The notes beneath the pieces are model-generated. The model made no database searches, was not told where the DNA came from, and saw only the letters and a list, made by a program, of their open reading frames with translations. Source: Pogostemon cablin (lineage: Eukaryota > Streptophyta > Magnoliopsida > Lamiales > Lamiaceae). From it: a DNA stretch of 64,000 nucleotides. Location: positions 13,676,036 through 13,740,035 of the forward strand of contig CM043012.1 in NCBI GenBank assembly GCA_023678885.1, written 5' to 3'. The first letter of the stretch is position 1; each line of letters opens with the position of its first letter. This document shows positions 1-10,495 of this stretch, one piece after another. Position numbers and translations under genes: made by a program.

Positions 1-1
1 G

Positions 2-908
2 ATGTTCGAAGAGTTCAAGAAGGCCATGACTAAAGAGTTTGAGATGACGTATATTCGGCTCATGGCATATTATCTTGGAGTTGAAGTCAAGCAGCTTGAG
101 GAAGGAATCTTCATCACACAAGAAGGTTATACGAAAGAGATCCTTAAGAAGTTCAAAATGGAAGACTGCAAGGCAATAAACACTCAAGTGGAGTGTGGAA
201 GTAAACTATCCAAGCATGAAGATGGAGAAAAGTGCATCTGACGCTCTTTAAAAGTTTGGTTGGAAGCCTAAGGTATTTAACTTGCACAAGGCCAGATATA
301 TCTGTGCAACAGGGTTTGTGAGTAGATTTATGGAGAATCCAACCACAATGCACTTGAAAACGGCAAAGAGAATTCTTCGATATCTTAAAGGTACGCTAAA
401 CTATGGCCTTCTTTATTCAAATACTAATAACTATGAGCTTATGGGTTATAATGATAGTGATTGGGCTCGAGATAACGATGATCGAAAGAGTACAAGTGGA
501 TTTGTGTTATTCATGGGAGACACCGCTTTCACTTGGATGTCGAAGAAGCAATCGATAGTCACACTATCTACATGTGAAGCCGAGTATGTAGCCGTCACAT
601 TCAGTGTTTGCCATGCCATATGGCTTAGAAGTCTTTTACGGGAGCTCGGATGGACATAAGAGAATCCTACGAAGATTTGTGTAGACAACAAGTCGGCGAT
701 TGCATTGGCAAAGAATCCAGTATTCCATAATCAGAGCAAACACATAGACACTCGCTTCCAATATATCAGAGAATGTATTGCAAAGAGAGAAGTTCAAGTG
801 GAGTACGTAAAATCACAAGACCAAGTAGCCGACATTTTCACAAAGCCGCTCAAGTACGAAGAGTTTGCAAGACTCCGAAGTTTGCTTGGAATGCAAAATA
901 AAGTTTAA
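2..908 (+). pseudogene. Ty1/copia pol 3' remnant (RT end and RNase H)
   Basis: This is the C-terminal part of a copia polyprotein. The first piece (2-241) matches the end of the reverse transcriptase. From 282 the reading frame holds the RNase H domain with its usual acidic residues visible: NDSDWA, CEAEY and DNKSA, followed by the tail motif IADIFTKPL-like VADIFTKPL. A frameshift lies between 241 and 282, and an in-frame TAA at 657-659 breaks the RNase H, so the copy is dead. The stop at 906-908 is followed at once by a polypurine tract and an LTR, which fixes this as the true 3' end of an element entering the window from the left. Copia assignment is firm; the lineage is not determined. Confidence 0.9.
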
Positions 909-916
909 GAGGGGGT
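908..916 (+). other. Polypurine tract of the copia element
   Basis: AAGAGGGGG lies directly between the pol stop codon and the TG that opens the LTR. This is the expected plus-strand DNA priming site. Confidence 0.8.
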
Positions 917-1245
917 GTTGAAATATTAAACTTAATTTTGTAACAGATAATTCTAGAATATTTGAGAAAAATTAAATAATCTAGATTAAAGATTACTTAG
1001 TAACTAAGATTACTTAGTAACTAAGATAAAAGATTACTTAATAACTAAGAATACTTAGAAACTAAGCTTTATCCCCTATAAATATGGGTTGTAGCATGCA
1101 TACTTGTAATCAACGAAGAATCCCATAAATTAAATTCTTTCTCTCAATAACAATGCCTCCCACTTAGTCTTTTAACTATCTTCTCTCCTCCGTATTTTCT
1201 ACTATATCCCAAATACCACACATCAAATTATTTTAAATACCAACA
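917..1245 (+). mobile_element. Copia 3' LTR, 329 bp
   Basis: The LTR opens with TGTTG and closes with CAACA, a perfect 5-bp terminal inverted repeat, and follows the polypurine tract. A TATA box (CCTATAAATA) lies at about 1075-1084. Just upstream (about 985-1066) there are several copies of a word close to GATTACTTAGTAACTAA, each nearly palindromic, which may be U3 regulatory repeats. The 5' partner lies outside the window, so the target duplication cannot be checked; the next 5 bp are TCCTA. Confidence 0.85.
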
Positions 1246-1557
1246 TCCTACTCGTGAACAACTGACGCTATTTGCAGTGGAGAAGGAGCACCAAAAAAGC
1301 GAGGGCCTTTACTTACTAGCTTCCTCCTTTCTTAGAAAATCTTTACTGTGGGCTTAGACGTTGATACTCTGCCTACTTCACCGCAAAATCAAAATCTTTA
1401 GTTGGATAGGTACCATGTGGGGGTTCGATACAATACAAAGGCGAATCTTCACAGGGAACGAGAATAGGGTAAGAACAGTGATTTGACATTATAACTTCTC
1501 AAGTTGTCATAGCTCAATTTCAGGGGATGTTAGAACATCCCATGTTACTTCTTTTTA
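1246..1557. other. Unassigned intergenic stretch
   Basis: I see no open frame, RNA gene or repeat terminus here. The sequence is less AT-rich than what follows and could be an old gene or TE fragment, but nothing identifies it. Confidence 0.4.
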
Positions 1558-2230
1558 TATGATCAAAGATCTCCTTGAAATAAGTTTAAAATGTAAACAT
1601 TTCATGATTTCTTAATATATTGAATTTATGATTTTTAAATTCTTCTGCGAAAACATATTGAATTTATTTAGAGTAAATATTTCACAAATCCATCCTAAAA
1701 TTGAGAAGAAAATAATCATACAAGTAAATCATATTGAAATAGATGACTATAAATAAATAAATAATTACAACCACGGCCTCTTTAGTCTTAGCCGTCGCAT
1801 CGCCATCACCGTTGGCGTTGAGGAACACACTGAGGAGGGGAAGGTATATATCATCAATCATCCATCCTTGTAACCGTATCAGGTATTAGTATATATCTTT
1901 ATGTTAATGTACTATTTCTCATTTCTCCAGTGATTAAGATGGTCACAGTTGAGGAACACACTAAGAAGGGGAAGGTATATATCATCAATCATCCATCATG
2001 CGATAACTGCAAATTTCGCGAAAATAGAAAAATCTTTAATGTCAATTTTTTTGAGGATGAAATCTATTTTGAGCCTCTAACATGTATAACAATTCAATCT
2101 GGCTTAGGTCTTGACAGTTAATATGATCAAAGATCTCCTTGAAATAAGTTTGAAATGCAAACTTTTTCTTGATCTCTTGATATATTGAATTTATGATTTC
2201 TAAATTCCTCTACTAAAATTTTTTCTAAAT
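1558..2230 (+). repeat. Locally duplicated blocks in changed order
   Basis: Two blocks occur twice each. Block 1 starts ATGATCAAAGATCTCCTTGA (about 1558-1655 and 2121-2215). Block 2 contains GAGGAACACAC and GGAAGGTATATATCATCAA (about 1817-1872 and 1950-2000). The copies are 85-95% alike by eye. Their order (1,2,2,1) is not a simple tandem repeat, so either a duplication followed by rearrangement or two copies of a small unknown element could explain it. Confidence 0.6.
1930..2121 (+). CDS. Short hypothetical ORF, probably a gene fragment
   Basis: A 63-codon frame lies within the duplicated blocks. It has a CDNC motif (a CxxC pair) and an acidic Phe-rich stretch after it, but I recognise no family. 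The sequence just before it ends TTTCTCCAG, which resembles a 3' splice site, so this could be an exon relic. The upstream copy of the same block (1817-1872) is broken by a stop soon after the shared words. No promoter or partner exon is visible. Chance ORF is the main alternative. Confidence 0.15.
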   Translation: MIKMVTVEEHTKKGKVYIINHPSCDNCKFRENRKIFNVNFFEDEIYFEPLTCITIQSGLGLDS

Positions 2231-2464
2231 TCTTCTACTAAAAAATTTTCAGTTGGTAGTTGTTTGAACAATTCCTTTGGACAAGGCACATTTAATCTAC
2301 ACCGCTCAAGTTCTAATTATATCTTCCGGTACTTCTTAATTCCTAATTATATCTTCTGGTATGTCTTAATATGAAATTTTTTTTTGTAATTCAACTCTAT
2401 GTTCCTTTATGGACATATTATTAGCTATTCAACCATCTTTTAGTGCTAAGCATTCACAATCTCA

Positions 2465-2692
2465 TACTCCATCCGTCCATTTGTAAGAGTCTCATTAGCT
2501 TTTGGGCACGTGGATTAAGGAGTATTATTATTTAATGTGTAGTGGGTAGTTGTATTAGTGAATGTGTGATCCCCATGTTTTAATTGTATTAGTGGGCGTG
2601 GATAGATCCCATGTGTCCAAAGGAAATGAGATCCTTTGAGTGGGACAACCAAAATGGTAAAATGAGACTCTTACCTAGGGACGGAGGAAGTA
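2465..2692 (+). mobile_element. Stowaway-like MITE, 228 bp
   Basis: The element runs from TA-CTCCATCCGTCC to GGACGGAGGAAG-TA. Inner arms also pair (TTTGTAAGAGTCTCATT against AATGAGACTCTTAC). TA duplications and the CTCCxTCCGTCC terminus are typical of Stowaway (Tc1/mariner-derived) MITEs of plants. The interior carries the words TTTAATGTGTAGTGGGTAGT and TTGTATTAGTG that recur in the other MITEs of this window. Confidence 0.85.
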
Positions 2693-2970
2693 TATTTTTT
2701 TTGTTAAGGAGAGGAAGATAAGATTTTTTATCTCTAATTTCAAAGTTGATGAAAATAGAAAACACACATTGGATCCATACACACCTAATAATACAAATTA
2801 AAAATATGAGCCCACACACCCACTAATACAACTACTCACTACCCATTAAATAATGATATTCTTAATCTACGTGCAAAAAATAAATATATCTCCCTCAACC
2901 GGATGGAGGAAGTATTACTTAATCTTCATGCATAAAGCAAAGTAAAAATTGAAATGGGACGAAGGGAGTA
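2693..2970 (+). mobile_element. Truncated Stowaway-like tails
   Basis: Two right-hand termini are visible, GGATGGAGGAAGTA (about 2901-2914) and GGACGAAGGGAGTA (about 2957-2970). They are preceded by the interior words CACTAATACAACTA and CACTACCCATTAAATAAT. No matching left ends are found, so these are decayed or nested copies. Confidence 0.55.
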
Positions 2971-3128
2971 TAAATTTTGATTCCATCGACTCGACCCACT
3001 TCAATCAAACTAGATCTTCATTTCAAGAGTTGATTCCATGCATCAGTGTGCATAAAGTTAATTTTTTGCATCCAATCTGTATTAATTTATGAATTCATTA
3101 ATGTAAATCTATTTCTTAGGGAATATAT

Positions 3129-3513
3129 TACTCCCTCCCGTTCCACTTTAGTTTGCATCCTCACGATACGAAGATTATGAAAATAGATAACTTTTAGGGG
3201 TATTATGATATTTTTTGGTAATAAATTAATAAATGATAAAGTATGTTTGATTTAATTTGCATCCTCACTCCGACACGAAGATTATGAATATAGATACAGT
3301 AACTTTTAGGGGTATTATAGTATTTTTTGGTAATAAATTAATAAATAATAAAGTATGTTTGGTGTGTTAGGTAGGGTTGGTTTTTTTTAAAAAAATAAAG
3401 TGTATGGGGGAAGGATGATTGGTTATACTTTTTGCTTTTTTAAGGAAGGTGCAAACTTTTGTGGGACAACCCAAAATGAAAAGTGTGCTATTTGAAATAA
3501 AATGAAAATAGTA
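3129..3513 (+). mobile_element. Stowaway-like MITE with internal duplication
   Basis: The left end is TA-CTCCCTCCCGTTCC followed by ACTTTAGTTTGCATCC. The right end is degenerate (GGTGCAAACTTTTGTGGGAC to about 3513). The interior has a direct duplication of about 75 bp containing CTTTTAGGGGTATTAT and GGTAATAAATTAATAAAT (about 3188-3245 and 3310-3362). Confidence 0.6.
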
Positions 3514-3655
3514 TTTTTTTTATATATATTTAACTGTTCATTTAAAAACTAATTGAAAATTCACTAAAAAATTGTTGACAAACTGTAATGTTTTTATTCA
3601 TTAGTATACTTCATTTTTATAATATACTATACTCCTTACGTCCCTCTATAAGAGT

Positions 3656-4368
3656 TACTCCCTCCGTTTCAGAGAAGTTAGCAAATTTTTTTTTACTTCT
3701 TTTTGAAAAATTTTCATGTAAGGATCCAATTTTTAATTTAGGTCTCAATAATAGCCTCCATTTTATAAATGACTCAATTGAAGGCTCAATTTTATATTTT
3801 TTCTCAAATTAAGGCATGTTGTAATTATATTTTTTTCCAAATTCAAAATATATTATAAAATAATATAAAATATTAATAAAAATAACATATATTAAATTTT
3901 ATGATTTGATTTGAAGGTGTAAAATAATATTTTTGAATTATTTTGTATGACTTTAAATGAAAATATAAATTTCATAGTACGTCTTAAAATGAGAAAAAAA
4001 ATAACAAATATAAAAAATTATGTCTTAATTTGAGAAAATAAATTAAATTTAAATCTTAATTTGAAACACTTATAAAATCATGTGTTATTTTGAGACTTAA
4101 ACTAAAAATTAGTTCTTGATATGAAAATCTTCCCATTTTTTTTGTACGTAGATTAAAGAGTAAAATAATTTAACGTAAATTAAAGTAAAGTGAAGTGAGA
4201 GAAATAATATTTAATGTGTAGTGGGTAGTTGTATTAGAGGTGGTATGTGGGTCCTATGATAATAAATTAAGTGTTTTTATGTTGATCTCATGTATTAAAA
4301 AGGAAATGTGTCAACTTAAATGAGACAAATCAAAAAGAAAAGTTTGTCAATATGGGATGGAGGGAGTA
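3656..4368 (+). mobile_element. Stowaway-like MITE, 713 bp
   Basis: The ends are TA-CTCCCTCCGTTTCAGAG and ATGGGATGGAGGGAG-TA. The subterminal arms AGTTAGCAAATTTTT and AAAGTTTGTCAATAT pair imperfectly. It is longer than usual for the type; the middle (about 3700-4130) is AT-rich filler with repeated phrases such as TCTTAATTTGAGAAAAT, which suggests an insertion or internal expansion. Confidence 0.65.
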
Positions 4369-4479
4369 TATTTTATTTTTATTTTATTTTTTTGAATGCA
4401 CTAATTAGGGAGTGTTCTAATTTATGAAATGTACATATATTTATTTTTCTTATAAAGTAATACAATTATTAATAAAACT

Positions 4480-4695
4480 TACTATCTCGTCCCGCTACAA
4501 GAGCTACATTTCTTTATTTAGTAGATGTGACCCACATAAATAATCACTTTGTCTTCATACGGCCCACACACAACGCTAATACAACTATCCACTATACATT
4601 AAATTATTATATCTTTCAACCCACTACACATTGAAATACTATATTTCATAATATCCGTACAAACAGTAAATATAATTTTTTTTACGGAGGGAGTA
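4480..4695 (+). mobile_element. Stowaway-like MITE, 216 bp
   Basis: The left end is TA-CTATCTCGTCCCGCTACAA and the right end is TTTACGGAGGGAG-TA. The interior carries CACACAACGCTAATACAACT and CACTATACATTAAAT, the same words, in reverse sense, as in the element at 2465. Confidence 0.7.
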
Positions 4696-5139
4696 TTTTG
4701 AATGTGAGCTCACAGAGTAGCATCCATGTACTCAGGACATTGGATATTACTCATTAAAGTTTGGGCTAATTACAAATGAGCCTGACTTTGCTAAAAAAAT
4801 ACTCGTTAAAGCTTGAAATACAAAAATAAAATATATTTCTTCCAGCTTTTCACATTTACTAATACAAAAAATTGTTACTATTCGACATTTTTAACAAATG
4901 TTATTAACTTTGTGACGATAATTTAACATTTTTTAGTGATAAAGGTTCTTCCTATATTCCACCATAATATTTACTCATTTACATTTGGGGCATTTCATTT
5001 TAAGACTTACGTTTTTCAATGAGTTCACACAAAATAATTAACAGTAGTATATCTCTTTGAGAGTCCACATACACCATTAATGCAATTATCAACTATACAT
5101 TAAAATATTGTAACTCTCATACTAAACATTAAAATATTA

Positions 5140-5389
5140 TAGTCTCTCCGCCCCACGTTAAGCTTTATATTTTCTATTTTAGGTTGTCCCAAGTTAAAGT
5201 TTACATTTCCTTTTATGTCATGTTAGGTCCACATAAAACAATTAATTATTTCATGTAGGATACACACACAACACTAATACAATTACCCACTTTACATTAA
5301 ATATTATTTCTCTCACCTCACTACACATTAAAATATTATATTTCCTAATCTCCATGCAAAAGTAAATATCGCTGAACAAAAAAGAAGTA
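5140..5389 (+). mobile_element. Degenerate Stowaway-like MITE
   Basis: The left end TA-GTCTCTCCGCCCCACGTTA is clear and is followed by the family word AGGTTGTCCCA. The right end is worn (GAAGTA at about 5384-5389). Interior words CACTAATACAATTACCCACT and ACTACACATTAAAATA match the other copies. Confidence 0.55.
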
Positions 5390-6254
5390 TTATTTAATCT
5401 CGTACAAAAAAACAAATATAAACCTTCAGAGGAAGGCCGTATAAGTTTTGTGTTATTGGAGCGACCCCCAAATGCTTCTTTAAAGCTTCGAGATCATTTT
5501 TATTTATGAAAAAAGAGAGCATTTTTAATTTAAAGTATGATAATTTTCAAAAATCTTCCAATACACTCTTTAGTCTTTACTTTCAGCTACTTTTATTTTC
5601 AAATAGCTTGTGAACGAAGATTAGTTCTTGGAGATGGATTGGATTTTTAGTTCTGAATTTGTTCATATTTTTGTTGCCCATGTGCTAAAATTGTTGAGTA
5701 ATTCTCTTACCCTTTTCACTTTTGTTTAATAATATTACTTTTTCGATAAAAAAATAGAAATAAATTAATGAGATATATTTTCTATTCATTTTCTTTTCCA
5801 TATTATTTTCTTTAAAAAATTATTGAAAATAATAAATCATTTAATATATTTAATTTTAGAGAATTAAATTAGACTCTCTAAATTTAGAGTGTGAAACTTG
5901 TAAAATTAAATGTTAAAATAAATTTTTATTAATTGGAGTGATGTTTTAGTTGTTGCTATTCAAAATATAATTATTTTTTAGATGCTTTTAAGTGGATGAA
6001 TATATATTTAAATAAGGTGTAGTGAAATGTTACTTATATTGGGTACTTATACTAAAAATGATGTACAAAAGTTTATGTTAAAATAAATAAATAAGAAAAT
6101 GTGAAAATTATTTTGATGAAACAGAGAAAATATTTATAATTAATTAAAATAAATATAATAATTATTTTAGTCTTTAAGCTTAAGCATATATTATTATTGT
6201 TTTTATTAATTAATAATAATATCGAATCTTATTGATTTAAGTTAATTTCTCAAG
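5390..6254. other. AT-rich gap with no recognisable feature
   Basis: No coding frame, RNA gene or repeat terminus is seen. The segment is very AT-rich and lies directly upstream of the LHCA6 promoter. Confidence 0.5.
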
Positions 6255-6448
6255 TTCCATTGGCCAATTAAATTTGAAATTAATTATTGCCAATTAAATT
6301 GAAATTCCATTGGCCCATTTGCATCAACCATGCAGGTGGGATATAGTACAAAAGCCACTCCCTTTTTGGATAAGCCAATCCACTTGGCAATGGCATACAT
6401 ACCAACTTCAATAAGACAAAGCAACTACAAACGCAGTTGCATCCATCC
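6255..6448 (+). promoter_or_regulatory. LHCA6 proximal promoter and 5' UTR (inferred)
   Basis: Several motifs known from light-regulated plant promoters lie within 200 bp of the start codon. There is an I-box core GATAAG at 6369-6374, followed directly by CCAAT at 6375-6379 and CACTTGGCA. Two further CCATTGGCC words occur at about 6257 and 6307, the second pair sitting in an imperfect direct repeat of CCAATTAAATT. No convincing TATA box is visible, which is common in photosystem I genes. The GATAAG-CCAAT pairing is sequence fact; its light-response role is inferred from family knowledge. Confidence 0.45.
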
Positions 6449-8797
6449 ATGGCTTTAGCCACAGCTGCACTTTCAAGCTTCCCCTCCAGGTAAAAAATAT
6501 CTTATAACCACCCCCCCCCCCCCCCCCCCCCAAAATTTCTTATTGCAATACAAGTCCAAGTTGATTGCATGTAATTTTGTCTATTCTCAATCAATAATGT
6601 TAAAAATTGAGTTTTGTTTATTCAGGGAAGTTGTTGGGAAAAATCTTTTTCCCGGCAAATCGACAACAGAGTTGTGTTGTCGACGAATCGGGTTGAATGC
6701 GACGAAAGGCCCGTCGAGTGTATGCAAGCCACTTCCTCCGGATAGGCCTCTCTGGTTCCCCGGCAGTTCACCTCCGGAGTGGCTTGATGGGAGGTAATTA
6801 AGTTTTCTTGATATGTTTTACCATCATTTAGTGTCGGATAGTAATCATCTAAATAAGCTAGCAATCATCCAAGATATAAATTAAAATAACAAATACTCCC
6901 TCGAGTACTCTTCACATTTTGTTCCACGTTTTTTTTAAATGTTGTTATTTTTAACCGTGGACGATAGAGGATGTATATAATAGTATTTTTAGATAATAAA
7001 TAAGTATAAAATAATGGTATTTGTATTAGGTATGAAGTCAAATTTGAAATTTAATTAACTTTTGAAGTTATGAATAAATGAAAGTTATGAATAAAGGAAT
7101 TATTATTCTTATTATTTTTTTTGGATGAGAAAGGGTGTTGGAGACGAATATAAAGAGATTTTTGGAATAGAAAGAGTATATTTCTTTATCCGCATCAGCT
7201 TTATGTTTTAGATGAGATTCACGTTCAAAATTATCAATTTTTATCAAAATTACTAATAATTTTTATTTAAATGTTATCACTTTTTGTTTATATTACGAAT
7301 TATTAATGAAATAATTAAATGTGTTACTATCACTTTTTATTAAATTGTTATCACATCTTATCCGTGTCACGAAATTAGATCCATAAGACGGTCTCGCAAA
7401 AGTCTTTGTCCTGGGATATTTGATATGAGGATTTTAATGTATTATTATATTTTGATATTATATTTTTTTATTATACATGTTATATAAATGAGTATTTTGA
7501 TATTACATTTCCTATTACAATGTTAAATAAGTGACATGTACGAAGAAATTTTAGCATTTTTTTCTTAGAATTAATATTTCCCTTAAGGTATAAATTTTAT
7601 CCTTACTTTGGAAATAATTATATATGCCATTGTTTATAATTAAAAAGGCCGATTAAATGTGATTTTAATTGAATTATGATTTTCAGCTTATTATATGACT
7701 TTTCATTCTTTCTATTAATTGTAGTCTTCCAGGAGATTTTGGTTTTGACCCACTTGGATTGGGTAAGAAATCTACATCACTCAACCACCCTTTTTGCTGA
7801 CCAAAATAGAGTATGAAACTGACGGAAGTATATCGGGCACAGGATCCGACCCGGAACTTCTGAAATGGTTCGCTCAGGCTGAACTCATGCATGCAAGATG
7901 GGCAATGATTGCCGTCGCCGGAATCCTAATCCCTGAATGGCTGGAAAGCGTCGGATTCATCGAGAACTTCTCATGGTACGACGCCGGCGCCAGAGAATAC
8001 TTTGCGGATCCCACCACCTTACTGGTGGCGCAGTTGGCCCTGATGGGGTGGGCGGAGGGGCGGAGATGGGCGGACATGGTGAATCCGGGATGCGTGGACA
8101 TTGAGCCCACTCTCCCGAATAAGAAGAAGCCGAAGCCGGACGTGGGTTACCCGGGAGGGCTGTGGTTCGACCCGCTTATGTGGGGACGCGGGTCGCCGGA
8201 GCCGGTGATGGTGTTGAGGACAAAGGAGATTAAGAATGGGAGAGTTGCGATGCTGGCGTTTGTAGGGTTTTGTTTCCAAGTTGTTTACACTGGAGAAGGA
8301 CCCATTGACAACTTGATTGCTCACATTGCTGATCCTGGCCATTGCAACGTTTTCTCAGTATGTTTTCTCTTCTTTTATTTTCCTTGTACCACATGCCTAA
8401 TATTAATTCGTTGCCGTTAAATTTAGGAGTTTTTTGAATTCGAGATCTAAAAAATATAAAATATCAATTTGAATTTTAAATTACTTTTTCTAACAATTAG
8501 CTTAGAATATAGAAAACTATCAATGATGGTTCTGAATTTAGAGATGAATTGATAAAATATGAGACAATATATGATAAATTTAAGTCTTAAATTGATAGTT
8601 TCATATATTTCAAGTTCCTAATTGATAGATAAAATAATTCAGGTCCCAATTTGAGAGATTACATATCTTTGAGGTCTTGAATTGAAAACATTCATAATTT
8701 CAGTAGGGATCCTAAACTCTCTATTTCACGCAACATAAGCTCCAAACATGATATATTTTATTCTTGATGTATTTTTCAGGCGTTCACCTCTCATTGA
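6449..8797 (+). CDS. LHCA6: Photosystem I light-harvesting chlorophyll a/b-binding protein, LHCA6 type
   Basis: Five exons join in frame: 6449-6489, 6626-6793, 7725-7762, 7843-8357 and 8780-8797, all with GT-AG borders, giving 259 residues. Residues 1 to about 42 form a Ser/Ala-rich chloroplast transit peptide. The mature part has the LHC N-terminal motif (RPLWFPGSSPPEWLDG, 54-69), helix 1 with the chlorophyll-ligand region AELMHARWAM (95-104), a middle helix near 141-158, and helix 3 with TKEIKNGRVAM (209-219); the C-terminus has HIADPGHCNVFSAFTSH. The phrases SYWFENFS-like FIENFSWYDAG, RGSPEPVMVLRTKE and GHCNVFSAFTSH fit LHCA6 better than LHCA2. In Arabidopsis LHCA6 sits in the thylakoid membrane and, with LHCA5, helps link photosystem I to the NDH complex. 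All expected ligands appear intact. The downstream 3' UTR has no clear AATAAA. Confidence 0.93.
6511..6531 (+). repeat. 21-C homopolymer in LHCA6 intron 1
   Basis: An unbroken run of 21 C lies 21 bp after the donor site of the first, 136-bp intron. Long C runs are rare in AT-rich plant introns and the exact length may be a sequencing estimate. Confidence 0.9.
7190..7405. mobile_element. GAGACGGTCTC-family MITE remnant in LHCA6 intron 2
   Basis: The right part of this segment (about 7300-7405), read on the minus strand, matches the element at 10142-10355: AAAGACTT, GAGACCGTCTTA, CACGGATAA, TGTGATAAC and AAAAAGTGATA occur in the same order. The left end is degenerate and its boundary is approximate. 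It lies inside the 931-bp second intron (6794-7724) and does not touch the splice sites. Confidence 0.55.
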
Positions 8798-8943
8798 CAT
8801 CATGATTCGAAGGACAAAATCGATTGAAATTATAAGAAGCTGTTATTTTATTTTTTACAAGGAGATGGCCACTAAATCTTACATTGAAGAGGGCTAATTA
8901 TATTACTCCGAATTGTTTTAGTATATTATTAGTTAGAGTAAGT

Positions 8944-9036
8944 ATTGTATAACTCTGTGTTACCCGTATCATGTACACATTAAAAAAAATAAAAAAATTG
9001 TATAATTTGTGTTACCCGATTCATGGAAAAAAAAAA
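8944..9036 (+). repeat. Tandem duplication downstream of LHCA6
   Basis: The phrase TTGTATAA..TGTGTTACCCG.TCATG followed by an A-rich run occurs twice in tandem (8947-8997 and 8998-9036). It lies just past the likely 3' UTR, whose remaining flank (8798-9195) shows no gene. Confidence 0.6.
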
Positions 9037-9195
9037 ATCCTTCCAATGTGAATTGTATAGTTAGAGCAATTGTCTCTTACGAACTCAATTCATCACGCAT
9101 TCTCGCGTGATTTTATAGAAAAATTATTTTTTAATATACGAAAAACGACTCCTTAGAATAATGATGAACTATAATTCTTATATAAAAACTCAAAT

Positions 9196-10062
9196 AGGGT
9201 AACACTAAATACACATCCCTTTTTATTAAATACACACCTAATTATTAAATAATAAAAAATATATATTTTTAAATATCTAAATTATCCTCCATTAATTAAA
9301 TACACACCCTTGATCTATTAAATACACACCACCTTAATCTATTGGATCTTCCAACCCCATACAAAGAATAAGAGAACAGATTGAAGTCATAACAAGGATT
9401 GAAAATTCCTTCAATATAGGAATTCAAAATTTCATCCGGAGAAGGAGTGAGCCATCAAACACTGTAAAAGAGCATCGAAATTTAACTTTTACAAAATTGT
9501 TTATCAGACAAGTTCTATCCACCGATAACAAATACATCATCTAATTTGATTACTTCTACGAAAATGGGAATTCCCTTTATTGACCGCTGTGGATCTTCCC
9601 TCTGGAAGGTGGAAATATTAGGTTAAATTAACATTAGAATTAGAATTATTAGTATAATTGTTAATTTTTCAGTACGTAGAAGAAGGGGGAGTGGAGGGAT
9701 GTGGGGTTGGTGAAGGAGGAGTGGAGGGATGTGGGTTAGGGGAGGCTATCCTAATAATGGATTGATTATAATTATTGTTCATTATTTGTAATTAAGATTC
9801 TGGATTTCTCTCTTCTCTATCATGATTCAACCGTCCCTTAAGCCTCGTCCGCCATGAACGATCTCCCTTGAACTTCCTTAAATATTAAAGCTCAGAAAGA
9901 GAAGGTGAAGGTGCATATTAATACTATAATTTAATTAAAAGGGTAATTTTATAGTTTTAGGGGTGTGTATACAATAAAATTAAAAAATTAAAATTAAAAG
10001 GGGGTGTGTATTGAATACAAGGTGTGTATTTAATAAAAAAGGGTGTGTATTTAACAACACTC
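9196..10062. mobile_element. 867-bp terminal-inverted-repeat element, unclassified
   Basis: The left end (9197-9240) and the reverse complement of the right end (about 10019-10062) agree over about 44 bp: TAAATACACACCC then TTTTTATTAAATACACACCT. Further copies of the word AAATACACACC lie inside both ends. No coding frame is present, so it is a non-autonomous DNA element. The target duplication is not clear, and hAT and Mutator origins are both possible. Confidence 0.7.
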
Positions 10063-10141
10063 ATTAAAATATTACACATCTCAATAGAAATATAACTCAT
10101 AGTGATTATATCAAAATTACTCATTAGTACTAAAAACGGTA

Positions 10142-10355
10142 AAGACTTGTGTGAGACCGTCTCACGTAAACTCTTACGTGAGACGGATAATCATTGATAA
10201 CATCATTAATAAATAGTGATACTCAATCAATGAAAAGTAATAATAGTGCAATAAACTATTTTATGAACAATTTATATTGTAAATAAAAAGTGATAACATT
10301 TTATTACGAAAGTGATAACTAATTACAAAAATGTAAAATAGTCTCACACAAGATT
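10142..10355. mobile_element. MITE with GAGACCGTCTC palindromic ends
   Basis: The left end AAGACTTGTGTGAGACCGTC pairs with the right end TAGTCTCACACAAGATTTG. Inside the left end there is a second palindrome (CGTAAACTCTTACG flanked by GAGAC words). The interior words TGATAACAT and AAAAAGTGATAACA match the remnant in LHCA6 intron 2. Confidence 0.7.
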
Positions 10356-10495
10356 TGCCTCTTAAAAATAACTTTTTACAATGATGATTAATTACTCTTC
10401 TAAATGAAATACTACTATTAGTCAAATTTTGATATGTTGTGATTTTATATTTTTTTATTGAGATAAAGAAATATTTTTTATTTAAAAGAGTAATA

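Noticed and set aside
986..1066. CRISPR-like repeat array
   Set aside because: Repeats are short, imperfect and without unique spacers, and lie inside a retrotransposon LTR of a plant genome.
7794..8420. Single 208-codon ORF beginning in the LHCA6 intron 3
   Set aside because: It is exon 4 read through intron 3 at its start and into intron 4 at its end; the spliced model agrees with the LHC family.
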